In this document: positions 1 through 9,423 of the stretch, in pieces
Numbering within the stretch: position 1 is the stretch's first letter
Layout: every line of letters starts with the position of its first letter
Source: Neobacillus cucumis
GTDB taxonomy: Bacteria; Bacillota; Bacilli; Bacillales_B; DSM-18226
Length of the DNA stretch: 64,000 bases
Reading direction: 5' to 3'
Assembly: GCF_016107705.1 (NCBI RefSeq)
Contig: NZ_JAEHGC010000010.1
Span: 124,001-188,000, forward strand
Position numbers and translations under genes: made by a program
The notes under the pieces: generated by a model
Databases searched by the model: none
Seen by the model: the letters and a program-made list of their open reading frames with translations, nothing else
Told to the model about the DNA's origin: nothing

Positions 1-753
1 AAGCTCTAACCTCTGTCTAGAAGCCTCCATGATGCGAATATTTGCTTGGTGCGGAATAAGCAGATCCACATCATCATTGGTTAGTCCAGCCTTATTCAGC
101 ACATTTACGCAACTTTCGCCCATTTGGCGTACAGCAAATTTAAATACTTCTCGTCCGTTCATAATGATATATTCATCCTGATAAAGATGCTTTGCACCAG
201 TACCGTCAGCACCTAGTTCAAATGCCAGGATCCCGCGGTTATCTGATACAGGCGCTATAATCGCAGCACCGGCACCATCACCAAATAGAACTGCTGTATT
301 TCGATCATTCCAATCGGTAATCTTCGAAAGTTTTTCTACCCCGACAACTAGAATATTTTTATAAACCCCTGTCTCAATAAACTGCGACCCCGTTATGATT
401 CCATACATAAAGCCGGCGCAAGCTGCACTTACATCCATTGCCGCTGCCTTTTTTGCGCCTAATCGTTCCTGTAGGACACAGGCAACTGACGGAAACGGAT
501 GATCAGGAGTTACCGTTGCAACTAAAATCAAATCAATGTCCATTGATGTAATTCCTGCATTCTTAATCGCATTTTGTGCTGCGGCAAAAGCCATATCCGA
601 TGTATCTGTATTATCGTCGGCAATTCGGCGCTCTTCAATACCCGTCCGTGTCCGAATCCATTCATCTGAAGTATCCATTACCTTTTCTAAATCAGCATTT
701 GTCACAATTTTTTCAGGCAAATATCTGCCCATTCCAATAATACCGGCTTTCAT
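1..753 (-). CDS. fabH: Beta-ketoacyl-ACP synthase III, 3' end beyond window
   Basis: Condenses acetyl- or branched-chain acyl-CoA with malonyl-ACP to start fatty acid synthesis in the cytosol. The 251 visible codons include SAACAG with the active-site Cys at residue 112 and [10 protein letters not shown] with the catalytic His at about residue 235. The catalytic Asn and the C-terminus lie beyond position 1; the family is about 310 residues. The start at 753 is chosen because AAGGAG sits nine bases upstream, while the in-frame ATG at 762 abuts the Shine-Dalgarno. Next to comZ/med, as fabHA is in B. subtilis, so fabF probably follows outside the window. A FapR operator precedes it. Confidence 0.95.
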   Translation of the reverse strand, partial: MKAGIIGMGRYLPEKIVTNADLEKVMDTSDEWIRTRTGIEERRIADDNTDTSDMAFAAAQNAIKNAGITSMDIDLILVATVTPDHPFPSVACVLQERLGAKKAAAMDVSAACAGFMYGIITGSQFIETGVYKNILVVGVEKLSKITDWNDRNTAVLFGDGAGAAIIAPVSDNRGILAFELGADGTGAKHLYQDEYIIMNGREVFKFAVRQMGESCVNVLNKAGLTNDDVDLLIPHQANIRIMEASRQRLEL

Positions 754-806
754 CACAGCCATCTCCTTTTATAAGGTAAACCCTTTTTAATAATAATTAA
801 TATCAA

Positions 807-835
807 ATATTATGACTTGGTACTAATTTTATCAA
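807..835 (-). promoter_or_regulatory. fabH promoter with FapR operator
   Basis: On the minus strand TTGATA (830-835) and TAATAT (807-812) are separated by 17 bases. The segment 809-827 reads ATTAGTACCAAGTCATAAT, close to the FapR palindrome (TTAGTACC plus an inverted half). It lies across the spacer and -10, where a repressor would block RNA polymerase. FapR control of fabHA-fabF is known in B. subtilis; the assignment here is by motif. Confidence 0.75.
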
Positions 836-951
836 ATACACCCCAATTTAATCAACTGGAAATTACACATTCATCCTCCGCTATTGTCCATACCCTTTAT
901 TTATTTAAACATATTCTAGATTATAAACAATTTTAAAGGGGGTTTTTTCAA

Positions 952-1194
952 ATGGATGAAAACCTTCAGGAAGATGTTAGGGACCGTGGGAATATGTTTG
1001 ATCATTTCATGTTTGGACCTGGCCAAAGGAGACAAGAACAACTTCAACCGCCGGAAACAAATTATAGTCCAAACTATATCGATTATGGTGAATTAATCGT
1101 CCATCTTGACACTTTAGTAGAGTCTACCAGAAATTTAAAACCACTGTTTCAAAAGATTTATCCTTTTATTGAACAATTCTGGAAAAAGAAATAA
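952..1194 (+). CDS. Small conserved protein at the yjzB position
   Basis: An 80-residue acidic protein, without signal peptide or membrane segment, preceded by AAAGGGGG about 13 bases before the ATG. The N-terminal half is polar and probably disordered (Gln, Pro, Asn-rich). The C-terminal half (residues 40-80) is a likely amphipathic helix ending in WKKK. It lies between comZ and fabH, where B. subtilis has yjzB, a protein of similar length and unknown function. I match it on position only. A short inverted repeat (GCTGCC/GGCAGC, 1196-1212) follows. Confidence 0.7.
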   Translation: MDENLQEDVRDRGNMFDHFMFGPGQRRQEQLQPPETNYSPNYIDYGELIVHLDTLVESTRNLKPLFQKIYPFIEQFWKKK

Positions 1195-1219
1195 GCTGCC
1201 TTTTGTTGGCAGCTGATTT

Positions 1220-1420
1220 CTATTCGTGTTCTAATTCCTTCTTAGCTTCTTCCCAACCAAGTTCATAGGCTTCATGCATTACCTTCGTAAATAGGTTCAT
1301 AAAAGGCTGAATCAAATCCATTGATAATTCTACTCCTGCCTTATCTAATTGGTCCTTTGCCTCTGGTAAGTATTTCATTGCAATTTGCATAAATTGTAAA
1401 GATTTATCTTGATTAATCAT
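1220..1420 (-). CDS. comZ: ComG operon repressor ComZ
   Basis: A 66-residue cytosolic protein starting MINQDKSLQFMQIAMKYLP. In B. subtilis the second gene of the med-comZ operon, ComZ, lowers comG expression. The ATG at 1420 has AGAAGGAGAT upstream and overlaps the last 8 bases of med, so translation is probably coupled. A longer in-frame reading to 1468 would put a start inside med without a ribosome site. The protein is predicted to be largely helical and highly charged. Confidence 0.88.
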   Translation of the reverse strand: MINQDKSLQFMQIAMKYLPEAKDQLDKAGVELSMDLIQPFMNLFTKVMHEAYELGWEEAKKELEHE

Positions 1421-2378
1421 ATGTATCTCCTTCTTGTGGTAATTTTCCTGTTTGTTTATATTTTTCAATTTGCTTGTTCATTTTTTGTCTAAAATCTTTG
1501 TTTACGAGAGGACTGTATTTACCTAATGTAATCACATTATCTCTAAAGTCAAATGAAAGATTACCCGATTTTAAATGATTTTCATTGTATTGTTTTGCCA
1601 CTAATTCATATAATTTATCCACTTGTTGAATGGTGCTGGTTAGAACCGTATTTTCACCTAAATCCGATTGGTCCGATACATACCCAATTACATATAATCC
1701 GTGTTCCTTTACATTTTCAATCACTGGAACATTAAACCCATCTCCAGCCGGATAGACAACATCCACTCCCTTTTTCATCATATGATCAACCAACTCGATA
1801 GCTTTTTTCTCGTCATCCCAATTGCCGACATATTCAATGTCAACATTTGTATTTTTGTTTTCAGCCAAAGCCCCCTGATAAAAGCCCTCTACTTCAGGCT
1901 GCCATTCATAAGCAGCCAGTATACCTACATTATGCCTTTTTGACATATGTGCAGCAACCATCCCGCCAAAAAAACCCATTGCATGCCCTTTAAAATTCAA
2001 GCTGGTTGTATTCTTGTTTTTTGCATCACCATTAAAGCTGACAAAATGAATCTTGGGATAGTCTTTGGAAATATCATTAAAGTATTCGGCATATTCAGAA
2101 CCATGTCCAAAAATTAAGTTAACCCCTTTTTGGCTAAATTCTTTAACAGCTCGTTTCACAACTGGTTCTGAATTCATCCCTTCTTTATAATAAACATCCG
2201 CATTAAACTTGGATTGAATTCGGAGCATCCCTTTAAAGCCTTTTGTCCCCCATACTTGATCATTGACTGTTTCGGGAACTAACAGCCCAACTTTCTGTAA
2301 TTTGCCGGTGGACTTTGTTTCTCCACAAGCACTAAGTAAAAAAAAGCATAAAAGAATGATCCCGAAACGGTTTAGCAT
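1413..2378 (-). CDS. med: Med, BMP-family lipoprotein and ComK-activity regulator
   Basis: A 321-residue exported protein of the basic membrane protein (PnrA-like, periplasmic-binding fold) family. In B. subtilis Med raises comK expression. The start at 2378 gives a lipoprotein signal (MLNRFGIILLCFFLLSAC) with lipobox LSAC at residue 18 and AGGAG nine bases upstream. The in-frame ATG at 2387 touches the Shine-Dalgarno, and the reading to 2441 has no signal peptide. A TATAAT at 2441-2446 on the minus strand may be its -10. It overlaps comZ. comK itself is at 43.8-44.4 kb in this window. Confidence 0.9.
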   Translation of the reverse strand: MLNRFGIILLCFFLLSACGETKSTGKLQKVGLLVPETVNDQVWGTKGFKGMLRIQSKFNADVYYKEGMNSEPVVKRAVKEFSQKGVNLIFGHGSEYAEYFNDISKDYPKIHFVSFNGDAKNKNTTSLNFKGHAMGFFGGMVAAHMSKRHNVGILAAYEWQPEVEGFYQGALAENKNTNVDIEYVGNWDDEKKAIELVDHMMKKGVDVVYPAGDGFNVPVIENVKEHGLYVIGYVSDQSDLGENTVLTSTIQQVDKLYELVAKQYNENHLKSGNLSFDFRDNVITLGKYSPLVNKDFRQKMNKQIEKYKQTGKLPQEGDTYD

Positions 2379-2527
2379 TAAATGCATCTCCTTCTTACAG
2401 CGCCAGACCCATAACACGTTACACAACACCATTTTAACCAATTATATTCTAACCCCTATGAAATAAAATGAAAAGATAAATTTCCTCTGTATCCATTATC
2501 TGTAAATCAATAATCCTTTGCCTTGGT

Positions 2528-3376
2528 TTACAGTATATTTGAATATAACTGTTGAATATGGTCGATCTGTTTTGAAAAGGAGTCATCGATAGCCGTAACA
2601 CTTTTGACAGGCACCCTGACAATCTTTCGATTACCCACAATATTTCCACTTAAATCTGAATCGAGTGGTTTCCCGTCGATTTGTAAATACTCTGCACACA
2701 ATTTCCAATAATTCTTTTTACCGCTTTCAAAGAAATAACTTCCGGGCTTTTTGCTCTCGATGATTTCCAACATAGCATCAAGAGCATCATCAATAAACAA
2801 TGCGTCTGCCCGATCTTCCCGCTCACCTTGACCCTGAACACTTCTATTCAGATTAGTTAAAATTTTTCTTTGGAAGAGAAAGGTTTCAGGCTGCCACGGA
2901 CCATAAATAGTAGGTAAATAAAAGAATTGTGTTTCGTCCGCCGGTATATTCATTTTCGTAAGAAAGTCATTAAAGATGTTTAACGTATTTGAGAATTTTG
3001 AGCTTGCAGCCAATTGGCTCGGCAGAAGTAAAACAATTAAATCTTTTCCTTCCCTTTCATTCACGTATCGAAGAATGGGCTTTGTTACAGATTTACTTTC
3101 CAAAAGATTCTCTTTATGAAGCATATAGAGGTCATAAAGAGAAATAATAACATTCGTTTTTGAGATAGGCTCGTCATTTCGTACTGCCCAATCTGTTAAT
3201 AAATACTCATTAAAGTTAGCATTTCTGCCAACTTCCAGTCTTTTCTCATCAAGATAGGGTTCCTTTTGACTCTTATCCAATACAACCCCATTCACTTCTA
3301 CCCCATTATTCAACAATGCCTTGCAGAAATGAAAGCTAACGAAATCGAATACATTAAAAATAACTGCCTTGTCCAT
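2528..3376 (-). CDS. yjaV: YjaV-like NAD-epimerase-type protein
   Basis: A 282-residue cytosolic protein with an extended-SDR/epimerase flavour: an N-terminal beta strand and helix (MDKAVIFNVFDFVSFHFCKALL) that lacks the usual GXXGXXG glycines, and a central FYLPTIYGPWQPE block like sugar epimerases. The degraded nucleotide motif makes enzymatic activity doubtful. AGGGAGGA precedes the start. Order yjaU-yjaV-med-comZ is that of B. subtilis. Function unknown. Confidence 0.8.
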   Translation of the reverse strand: MDKAVIFNVFDFVSFHFCKALLNNGVEVNGVVLDKSQKEPYLDEKRLEVGRNANFNEYLLTDWAVRNDEPISKTNVIISLYDLYMLHKENLLESKSVTKPILRYVNEREGKDLIVLLLPSQLAASSKFSNTLNIFNDFLTKMNIPADETQFFYLPTIYGPWQPETFLFQRKILTNLNRSVQGQGEREDRADALFIDDALDAMLEIIESKKPGSYFFESGKKNYWKLCAEYLQIDGKPLDSDLSGNIVGNRKIVRVPVKSVTAIDDSFSKQIDHIQQLYSNIL

Positions 3377-3454
3377 AAAATCTTCCTCCCTAAAATTACC
3401 TTATTGAATCCTATGCAGATAATAAGGAATTATTTCATTTAGGGAGGAGGTGAA

Positions 3455-4177
3455 TTAAAGGAATATTTCATATCGCTTGAAAAACTTTATAAACATTTTA
3501 CCCAGCTGTTGTTTTTTTTCAGGAACAACATAACTAGGGCTAATTTCCGTTTGGCTGACAATTTGCTGAATAAGCTTCGATTGATGATAGGATTTCCCAC
3601 CTGACATTACATGAATGATTTTTACAGGTATGCCAAAGTCAAGTTTAATCACACCATCCGATTGGAGAAGCTCACCTTCAAGAATTTTATGATCCTTTTT
3701 ATAAGCTGCCTCTAATTCTTTCATCAATTTTTTATAGAAAAATTTATGTTCCTTCTCTTGTTCAAGATGATGCTTTAAGGAAAGAATCGGATTTAGGAGA
3801 GCCACTGACCTGAGATGGTCCTTCATTTTCTCCATTAACTTTATTGCCACAAGAGCCCCCATACCTTCTGCTAAAATATGAATCTTGTCATTCAAGATTT
3901 CATTGCGAATCACATATTGATATAATCTTTCGGCTAGTTCCACCGCTTCTTCACTGCCCCAATTTCGGCCATACAGATTTGAGGAAAAAATGGTGTACCC
4001 AGATTCTTTTAATTGGTTGATAATCGTAAGCTTTCCTTCATTCTGAACCCAGAAGCTTTTGCTTTCATCCACAAAATGCCTTTCATCACCGATTACTAAA
4101 ATCCCGAAACCTGTAGGCCTTTCAGGGTAATGGATAATATTCCACTCGGTATCTAACTGAAAATTCCGGTTCTCCAT
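3455..4177 (-). CDS. yjaU: YjaU-like alpha/beta hydrolase fold protein
   Basis: A 240-residue cytosolic protein resembling alpha/beta hydrolases: LAEGMGALVAIKLM occupies the nucleophile elbow position, but the usual GXSXG is GMGAL without Ser, so hydrolase activity is uncertain. AAAGGGGATA precedes the ATG at 4177. A reading to 4210 adds 11 residues without a ribosome site. Located before yjaV as in B. subtilis; role unknown. Confidence 0.8.
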   Translation of the reverse strand: MENRNFQLDTEWNIIHYPERPTGFGILVIGDERHFVDESKSFWVQNEGKLTIINQLKESGYTIFSSNLYGRNWGSEEAVELAERLYQYVIRNEILNDKIHILAEGMGALVAIKLMEKMKDHLRSVALLNPILSLKHHLEQEKEHKFFYKKLMKELEAAYKKDHKILEGELLQSDGVIKLDFGIPVKIIHVMSGGKSYHQSKLIQQIVSQTEISPSYVVPEKKQQLGKMFIKFFKRYEIFL

Positions 4178-4372
4178 CGTTATATCCCCTTTTACATAAA
4201 CCCTCACCATATTGTATGTTGCTTCACATAAGTTGAAAGGGGGGTTTGCCCAATTAGCAAGGTATTCAACGTATTTTTTAGCCCATAATGGAAAAAGCGA
4301 AAATAGCGTTTATTAATTTAATATGCTATGGTAATATTAAACGAGATGAAAAACTTTTAGAGGTGAATTTTT

Positions 4373-4555
4373 GTGCGATATTTTTGGACTTTTTTCTGGG
4401 CATTTTTATTAGCTGAGATGTTAACGTATGTTGTCAGCTCGATGACTGGATCTGCTTTTAATTTTCAACTCGGTGCAATCTTAGGAGTAATCGTAACCAT
4501 TTTAGTTTATGTTATTTCTGCAGTGATTCCGAACGAACCGGCTCAAAAACATTAA
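4373..4555 (+). CDS. yjzD: YjzD-like two-helix membrane protein
   Basis: A 60-residue protein with two hydrophobic segments (about residues 4-20 and 30-52) and a short polar tail, matching the YjzD/DUF2929 type. It starts with GTG after AGAGGTGAA. Divergent from yjaU, convergent with clpB, and followed by a strong terminator. YjzD of B. subtilis is an inner-membrane protein of unclear role. Confidence 0.85.
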   Translation: MRYFWTFFWAFLLAEMLTYVVSSMTGSAFNFQLGAILGVIVTILVYVISAVIPNEPAQKH

Positions 4556-4563
4556 ACGGTAGC

Positions 4564-4599
4564 AAAAGGTCATCCTTCTTTTTAGGATGACCTTTTTTC
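4564..4599. terminator. Bidirectional terminator between yjzD and clpB
   Basis: Stem AAAGGTCATCC / GGATGACCTTT with a short T-rich loop, flanked by A and T tracts, so it works on both strands for the convergent genes. Confidence 0.88.
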
Positions 4600-4616
4600 T
4601 TTACGTACTCTATGCT

Positions 4617-7211
4617 TTATTGAACGGATATTTCTATTTCCCTATTATCACAATCCACAAATACTTTCGAGTGATCGCGTACTTTTCCCGCAATGATCGC
4701 CCTAGCCAGCTTTGTCTCAATACTTCTCTGAATATACCGCTTTAATGGTCTTGCTCCAAAAACAGGATCAAACCCATTTTCAGCGATAAACTCTTTTGCC
4801 TCATCACTAACAGAAATTTCAATATGTTGATCCTTTAAACGATTCTCTAGTTCATTCATCATTTTCACTACAATCGTTTTGATTTCACTTAATGATAATG
4901 GTTTAAACAGAATGGTTTCATCAATTCGATTCAAAAACTCCGGTCTAAAATGAGTTCTTAATTGATTAAATACTTTATCTCTAGTAGTTTCACTTATTTC
5001 ACTCTCATTTTCACTGCCCTCAAGTAAATACTGTGATCCCAGATTGGATGTCATAATCATGACTGTATTTTTAAAATCTACAGTCCTTCCTTGCGAATCA
5101 GTAATTCGCCCGTCATCAAGGGCTTGTAATAAGATATTAAAAACCTCCGGATGTGCTTTTTCAATTTCATCAAGCAAGATGACGGAATAAAGCCTTCTTC
5201 GAACAGCTTCCGTCAACTGGCCGCCTTCTTCATACCCCACATAACCAGGAGGTGCACCAATTAGCCTTGAAACAGAAAACTTCTCCATATATTCCGACAT
5301 ATCAATTCGAATGATTTGCTCCTCACTATCAAAGAGAGCCTCAGCTAAGGCTTTGGCTAATTCCGTTTTCCCGACACCGGTTGGGCCTAAAAATAGGAAA
5401 GAGCCAATTGGACGGTTTGGATCTTTAATCCCAGCACGAGCACGAAGTACAGCATCTGAAACCAATTGTACTGCCTCATCTTGACCTATGACTCGCTCAT
5501 GTAATAAGGATTCGAGCTTTAATAGTTTTTCCCTTTCTCCTTCTACCAGTTTTGATAATGGGATTCCTGTCCATCTCGAAACAATATTTGAAATCTCCTC
5601 CCCTGTTACCTCTTCCCTTAGAAGCTTATCACTCTTTTCAGCTGCGGTTTCCAACCCCTTTAGTTCCTTTTCGGCTGATGGAATAAGTCCATGGCGAAGT
5701 TCTGCAGCTTTGTTTAAATCATAACGGTCCTCTGCCTGCTGAAGTTCACGGCGAAGTTTTTCAATTTGCTCCCGCTTCTCTTGGAGCTTTTGGATGCTTT
5801 GCTTTTCAAGAAGCCATTTTGCTTTCATGGCATCTGCCTGTTCCTTAAGTTCCGCTAGCTCTTTTAAAAGAATTTCCAGTCTTTGTTTACTTGCTTCATC
5901 CTGTTCCTTTCTTAAAGCAGCCTCTTCAATTTCTAACTGCATGACCCTGCGTGTAACCTCATCCAGTTCTGTTGGCATCGAGTCGATTTCCGTTCGAATC
6001 AGTGCACATGCCTCATCTACCAAATCAATCGCCTTATCAGGTAAAAATCGGTCCGTTATATAGCGATCTGATAAGGTTGCGGCTGCAACCAGTGCATGGT
6101 CATGGATTTTCACACCATGATGAACCTCAAAACGTTCTTTTAACCCTCTTAATATCGAGATGGTATCTTCCACATCTGGCTCCTGAACAAGAACCTGTTG
6201 AAATCTTCTTTCAAGAGCAGGGTCTTTTTCAATATACTTTCGATGTTCATCAAGTGTAGTCGCACCAATACAATGCAGTTCTCCACGTGCTAGCATTGGT
6301 TTTAACATATTCCCCGCATCCATTGCTCCTCCCGTTTTACCAGCGCCGACAATTGTATGAATTTCATCAATAAACAAGAGAATTTGTCCTTCACTTTTTT
6401 TTACTTCATTTAAAACTGCTTTCAGTCTTTCCTCAAATTCTCCCCTGAATTTTGCACCCGCAATTAAAGCACTCATATCCAATGAGAAAATCGTTTTATC
6501 TTTTAGACCTTCAGGAACATCCTTTCTTACAATCCTTTGCGCCAACCCTTCAACGATCGCCGTTTTTCCTACTCCGGGCTCACCAATTAAAACCGGATTA
6601 TTTTTCGTTTTTCTTGATAAAATTCGAATAACATTACGAATTTCTGCATCCCTGCCAATTACCGGGTCCATTTTGCCGGCTTTTACCTCCGCTACTAAGT
6701 CTCTGCCGTATTTTTTTAAAGCATCGTACCCTGCCTCAGGATTTTGTGAAGTCACTCGTTGGTTCCCCCTTATTTCTTTAATTGCCTCCATAATATCTTC
6801 TGGTGTTTTACCTAATGCTTTTATCATTTTTTTTAAGTTGCTTTCATTTGAATAGGCAGCAGCGAGCAATACATGTTCAACTGATAAATATTCATCTGAA
6901 AATTTTGAAGCAAAATCATCTGCCTCTGCAAATAGCCTTTGCAGCAATCCCGTGATGAAAAGTTTTCCTTGTTCTGCCCCTCCCCCGGTAACCTGCGGTT
7001 TTTTTGCAAGCTCTTGCATAAATTGTTCTTCCACCTGCTGCGGCAACAATCCGATTTTTTCCATTATAGTAACGACCAGACTATCTTCCTGGCTCATTAG
7101 TGATATAAATAAATGAGGTTCATCCACCTCTTGATGATGATGTTTTATGGCAATTGTTTGCGCATTGAGTAAACCAGTTTGCAAACGTTCTGTCATTTGG
7201 TTTAAATCCAT
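4617..7211 (-). CDS. clpB: ClpB disaggregase (AAA+ chaperone)
   Basis: Hexameric ATPase that, with DnaK, threads proteins out of aggregates. The 864 residues hold an N-terminal Clp-N domain (1-145), a first AAA module with GEPGVGKT, a coiled-coil M domain (about 410-525) and a second module with GPTGVGKT and [12 protein letters not shown]. There is no IGF ClpP-binding loop, as expected for ClpB. Length is normal. GAGGTGGGAG precedes the ATG. B. subtilis lacks clpB; here it is inserted between yjzC and yjzD. A CtsR operator overlaps the leader, so heat induction is expected. Confidence 0.97.
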   Translation of the reverse strand: MDLNQMTERLQTGLLNAQTIAIKHHHQEVDEPHLFISLMSQEDSLVVTIMEKIGLLPQQVEEQFMQELAKKPQVTGGGAEQGKLFITGLLQRLFAEADDFASKFSDEYLSVEHVLLAAAYSNESNLKKMIKALGKTPEDIMEAIKEIRGNQRVTSQNPEAGYDALKKYGRDLVAEVKAGKMDPVIGRDAEIRNVIRILSRKTKNNPVLIGEPGVGKTAIVEGLAQRIVRKDVPEGLKDKTIFSLDMSALIAGAKFRGEFEERLKAVLNEVKKSEGQILLFIDEIHTIVGAGKTGGAMDAGNMLKPMLARGELHCIGATTLDEHRKYIEKDPALERRFQQVLVQEPDVEDTISILRGLKERFEVHHGVKIHDHALVAAATLSDRYITDRFLPDKAIDLVDEACALIRTEIDSMPTELDEVTRRVMQLEIEEAALRKEQDEASKQRLEILLKELAELKEQADAMKAKWLLEKQSIQKLQEKREQIEKLRRELQQAEDRYDLNKAAELRHGLIPSAEKELKGLETAAEKSDKLLREEVTGEEISNIVSRWTGIPLSKLVEGEREKLLKLESLLHERVIGQDEAVQLVSDAVLRARAGIKDPNRPIGSFLFLGPTGVGKTELAKALAEALFDSEEQIIRIDMSEYMEKFSVSRLIGAPPGYVGYEEGGQLTEAVRRRLYSVILLDEIEKAHPEVFNILLQALDDGRITDSQGRTVDFKNTVMIMTSNLGSQYLLEGSENESEISETTRDKVFNQLRTHFRPEFLNRIDETILFKPLSLSEIKTIVVKMMNELENRLKDQHIEISVSDEAKEFIAENGFDPVFGARPLKRYIQRSIETKLARAIIAGKVRDHSKVFVDCDNREIEISVQ

Positions 7212-7223
7212 ACTCCCACCTCA

Positions 7224-7277
7224 TTTGACCTTTTTTGACCTTTATTTATATTATATCCGATTCCTGATTAATTACAA
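7224..7277 (-). promoter_or_regulatory. clpB promoter with CtsR operator
   Basis: On the minus strand two GGTCAAA heptads separated by AAA occupy 7224-7240, the CtsR direct-repeat operator. Just upstream are TATAAT (7250-7255) and a weak TTGTAA -35 (7272-7277, 16-base spacer). The operator covers the transcription start and reaches the ribosome site. Confidence 0.88.
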
Positions 7278-7291
7278 ATTTTGCACATGAG

Positions 7292-7319
7292 AAAAGCCAT
7301 CCTTTTTGGATGACTTTTT
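7292..7319 (-). terminator. Terminator after yjzC
   Basis: Stem GTCATCC / GGATGGC with an AAAAA loop and a T-run on the minus strand, just downstream of yjzC and upstream of the clpB promoter. Confidence 0.7.
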
Positions 7320-7326
7320 CATTGTT

Positions 7327-7506
7327 TTATGGTTTCCGCTGATAGGTCCAATGGCGGTTATCATTTGACGTTTCAGGGAATGCATCTCCTGCTTTTAACT
7401 TAATCTTTTTGGGATTTACAACATTATCTCCCGTTTCGCCTACCTCAAGATATACTCCATTGTTTGGCGCCTTTTGTCCTGATTTAAATTGGCGATTTTG
7501 TCCCAT
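7327..7506 (-). CDS. yjzC: YjzC family small protein
   Basis: A 59-residue soluble protein starting MGQNRQFKSGQKAPNNGVYL, with a conserved middle (EVGETGDNVVNPKKIKLKAG) and a WTYQR end typical of YjzC. A strong AAGGAGGGAT precedes the ATG. Function is unknown. Its presence upstream of the yjzD-yjaU-yjaV-med block matches the B. subtilis order, interrupted only by clpB. Confidence 0.85.
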   Translation of the reverse strand: MGQNRQFKSGQKAPNNGVYLEVGETGDNVVNPKKIKLKAGDAFPETSNDNRHWTYQRKP

Positions 7507-7747
7507 CCAAATCCCTCCTTATCGAGTACAGTATTATTGTTTCCAAATATAACGTAACCATTAGAGGAATTTCCTTCATACACTTACCATTTTCCGACAT
7601 TATTTCCCAAGTAATATTCGGCATTTTTTTTAGTTTATGACGATTGTATGAATTTATTCTACAGTTATTGCTAAATTTTCTTTGTAATCAATATAATTAT
7701 AGTATAAACTTGCGATTCGATTCGCCCCCTTTAAGGTGGTTATGGAT

Positions 7748-8440
7748 ATGAAGTCATTAAATGAAATTCCCTTTATGCTAGATGAACTTTCAAAATTGTT
7801 CCATCATACTCGTAAAATGGAAAAGGGCTCTTTTCTTTTCCAAGAAGGTTCTACGGCCAATGAACTATATATGATCCAAAGCGGAATAGTACAATTAACG
7901 AAAATAATCCCTGATGGACGTGAACTTACCTTAAGAATGTGTTCGAGAGGAGAATTGGTTGGAGAACTTGATTTATTTACCCCATCCCCGTCCTATCTAT
8001 TAAGTTCCCGCGTGGTAGAGAGCGGAGAAGTGGCGGTAATTATGAAGGATGTTCTGGAAGAAAAACTTTCGACAAATCTTCCGCTTTCCTTAGAATTTAT
8101 GAAATGGATGAGTAAGCAATATCGAAAAACGCAGACAAAATTCCGTGATCTCGTCCTTCACGGTAAAAAAGGTGCATTATATTCTACTCTTATAAGAATT
8201 ACGAATAGTTATGGAAATAAAACGAGTAACGGAATTTTAATTGAATTACCGTTAACCAATCAGGATCTCGCCAATTTTTGTGGTACATCCCGTGAAGTGG
8301 TGAATCGTTTACTTAGCGAACTGCGAAAAAATGGGATTATTTCGGTGAATAAAGGGTCCATTACTGTCCATGACCTTAATTATTTAAAGACTGAAATTGA
8401 TTGTGAGGATTGTCCGATAGACATATGTAAAATAGACTAA
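7748..8440 (+). CDS. fnr: Fnr-type [4Fe-4S] anaerobic regulator, copy 1
   Basis: A 230-residue Crp/Fnr-family regulator: cyclic-nucleotide-like beta roll (about 15-110), dimer helix (115-140), HTH with GTSREVVNRLLSEL (about 184-197). The C-terminus CEDCPIDIC is CX2CX4C, the cluster site of B. subtilis Fnr, where an Asp is the fourth ligand; Asp134 in KFRDLVL is the candidate. AAGGTGG is 8 bases before the ATG at 7748; ATG 7742 and GTG 7736 sit too close. TATAAT at 7692-7697. No Fnr box was seen upstream. Next to ywiC as in B. subtilis. A paralogue is at 13.5 kb. Confidence 0.93.
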   Translation: MKSLNEIPFMLDELSKLFHHTRKMEKGSFLFQEGSTANELYMIQSGIVQLTKIIPDGRELTLRMCSRGELVGELDLFTPSPSYLLSSRVVESGEVAVIMKDVLEEKLSTNLPLSLEFMKWMSKQYRKTQTKFRDLVLHGKKGALYSTLIRITNSYGNKTSNGILIELPLTNQDLANFCGTSREVVNRLLSELRKNGIISVNKGSITVHDLNYLKTEIDCEDCPIDICKID

Positions 8441-8468
8441 AAAATCGGTCGAGTAGACCGATTTTTTA
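8440..8468. terminator. Bidirectional terminator between fnr and ywiC
   Basis: Stem AAAATCGGTC / GACCGATTTT around a GAGTA loop, flanked by A and T tracts, separating convergent fnr and ywiC. Confidence 0.88.
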
Positions 8469-9191
8469 TTTTAGGATCATCAATTGTATAGTCATAACAA
8501 TAAAAAAGATTGCCGAATTAATGATTTCATAAATACCGATTTGTATTGGTGATAATGATTTTCCATAAAAAAGAATCGAGCGAATAAGGCTCGGTATATA
8601 GGCTATTGCCGTAATCCAAAAACCGGATATGACCCAAACCGCAGGTATTAGGATATGATAAACCCATGATATCCATTTAAAATGCATATTTCGTTTTTCC
8701 CGAATCATTGTTTTTACATAAAACGTACAACCGATAAAAAACAAAACAGAGGATAAGAAGAGCAAGACGGAATGAGCCGTTATCACCCCAAGCCCTAGAT
8801 AACTGGTAGCTAAACCGGCAATGGAAAAAGCAAAAATAGCACTAAAATCATTCATTAAAGCCCGGTCTTTATTCTTCGTTGAAAAAATGGCATTAATGAT
8901 AAAAAACGGAACCATCAAAAGACCGAAATGAACGATGGAAGGTCGTTTAAGAAGTGGAAACAGCAAGAATAAAATAGCAGGGATCATGTAAAAAAGGGTC
9001 CATTTTGTATAAAAAGAAAGCTTCTTCTTTTTAAATAAAAGCAGCATCGGATAGGTCCCTAGATATAATAAAATCCAGCCAATAAAAAAGGGAATGTCCT
9101 GCCATAAAAATCCCCCATTTATCACTCCTAGCCAAAATGGAATGATGGCCATCGCCCACGCACCATGCTGTTTTGGTAAAAATAGCTTCAT
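8466..9191 (-). CDS. ywiC: YwiC-like integral membrane protein
   Basis: A 241-residue polytopic membrane protein with about seven to eight hydrophobic segments. It opens with the family signature LPKQHGAWAM. AGGAG lies 8 bases before the ATG at 9191; the upstream GTG (9200) overlaps that site. In B. subtilis ywiC lies next to fnr in the narK-fnr cluster and its role is undefined. A perfect Fnr box upstream links it to oxygen limitation. Confidence 0.88.
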   Translation of the reverse strand: MKLFLPKQHGAWAMAIIPFWLGVINGGFLWQDIPFFIGWILLYLGTYPMLLLFKKKKLSFYTKWTLFYMIPAILFLLFPLLKRPSIVHFGLLMVPFFIINAIFSTKNKDRALMNDFSAIFAFSIAGLATSYLGLGVITAHSVLLFLSSVLFFIGCTFYVKTMIREKRNMHFKWISWVYHILIPAVWVISGFWITAIAYIPSLIRSILFYGKSLSPIQIGIYEIINSAIFFIVMTIQLMILK

Positions 9192-9223
9192 TTCATTCAC
9201 TCCTATTCCCTTGGCTTATCCTA

Positions 9224-9266
9224 AATATAAGATAGAAGAACCAGAAAATATGTGAAACAAATCACA
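9224..9266 (-). promoter_or_regulatory. Fnr-dependent promoter of ywiC
   Basis: TGTGA-N6-TCACA at 9251-9266 (perfect palindrome arms). The box centre is 29.5 bases from the edge of a TATATT -10 (9224-9229), which puts the centre near -41.5, the class II activator position. No good -35 is present, as expected for an activator-dependent promoter. Confidence 0.85.
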
Positions 9267-9311
9267 GATCTACCGAGAAAATTGTGAAAAAAAATTCACT
9301 TTTACCCATCG

Positions 9312-9375
9312 TAAAGCGACGAGGAGGCTCCCCGGAACGCCCACGAACCGCTTGCGCCTGGAGCGGAAATCAACA
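9312..9375. repeat. Partial copy of the GC-rich dispersed repeat (copy D)
   Basis: Contains the AGCGACGAGGAGGCTCCCCGG block and the GGAGCGGAAATCAACA end found in the full copies at 39981, 40713 and 54301, but lacks the other half. Its middle is diverged. Confidence 0.7.
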
Positions 9376-9393
9376 CTTTTGATAAAAGAGAGA

Positions 9394-9423
9394 CAAAAAG
9401 AAGGCCTAGGCCTCCTTTTTTAT
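9394..9423 (-). terminator. Terminator after mobB
   Basis: Stem AAGGAGGCC / GGCCTTCTT around TA with a T-run on the minus strand. It overlaps the last codons of mobB. Confidence 0.75.

Noticed and set aside
9283..9300. Second TGTGA...TCACT pair upstream of ywiC
   Set aside because: The half-sites are 8 bases apart, not 6, and there is no -10 at the expected distance, so it is not counted as an Fnr box.
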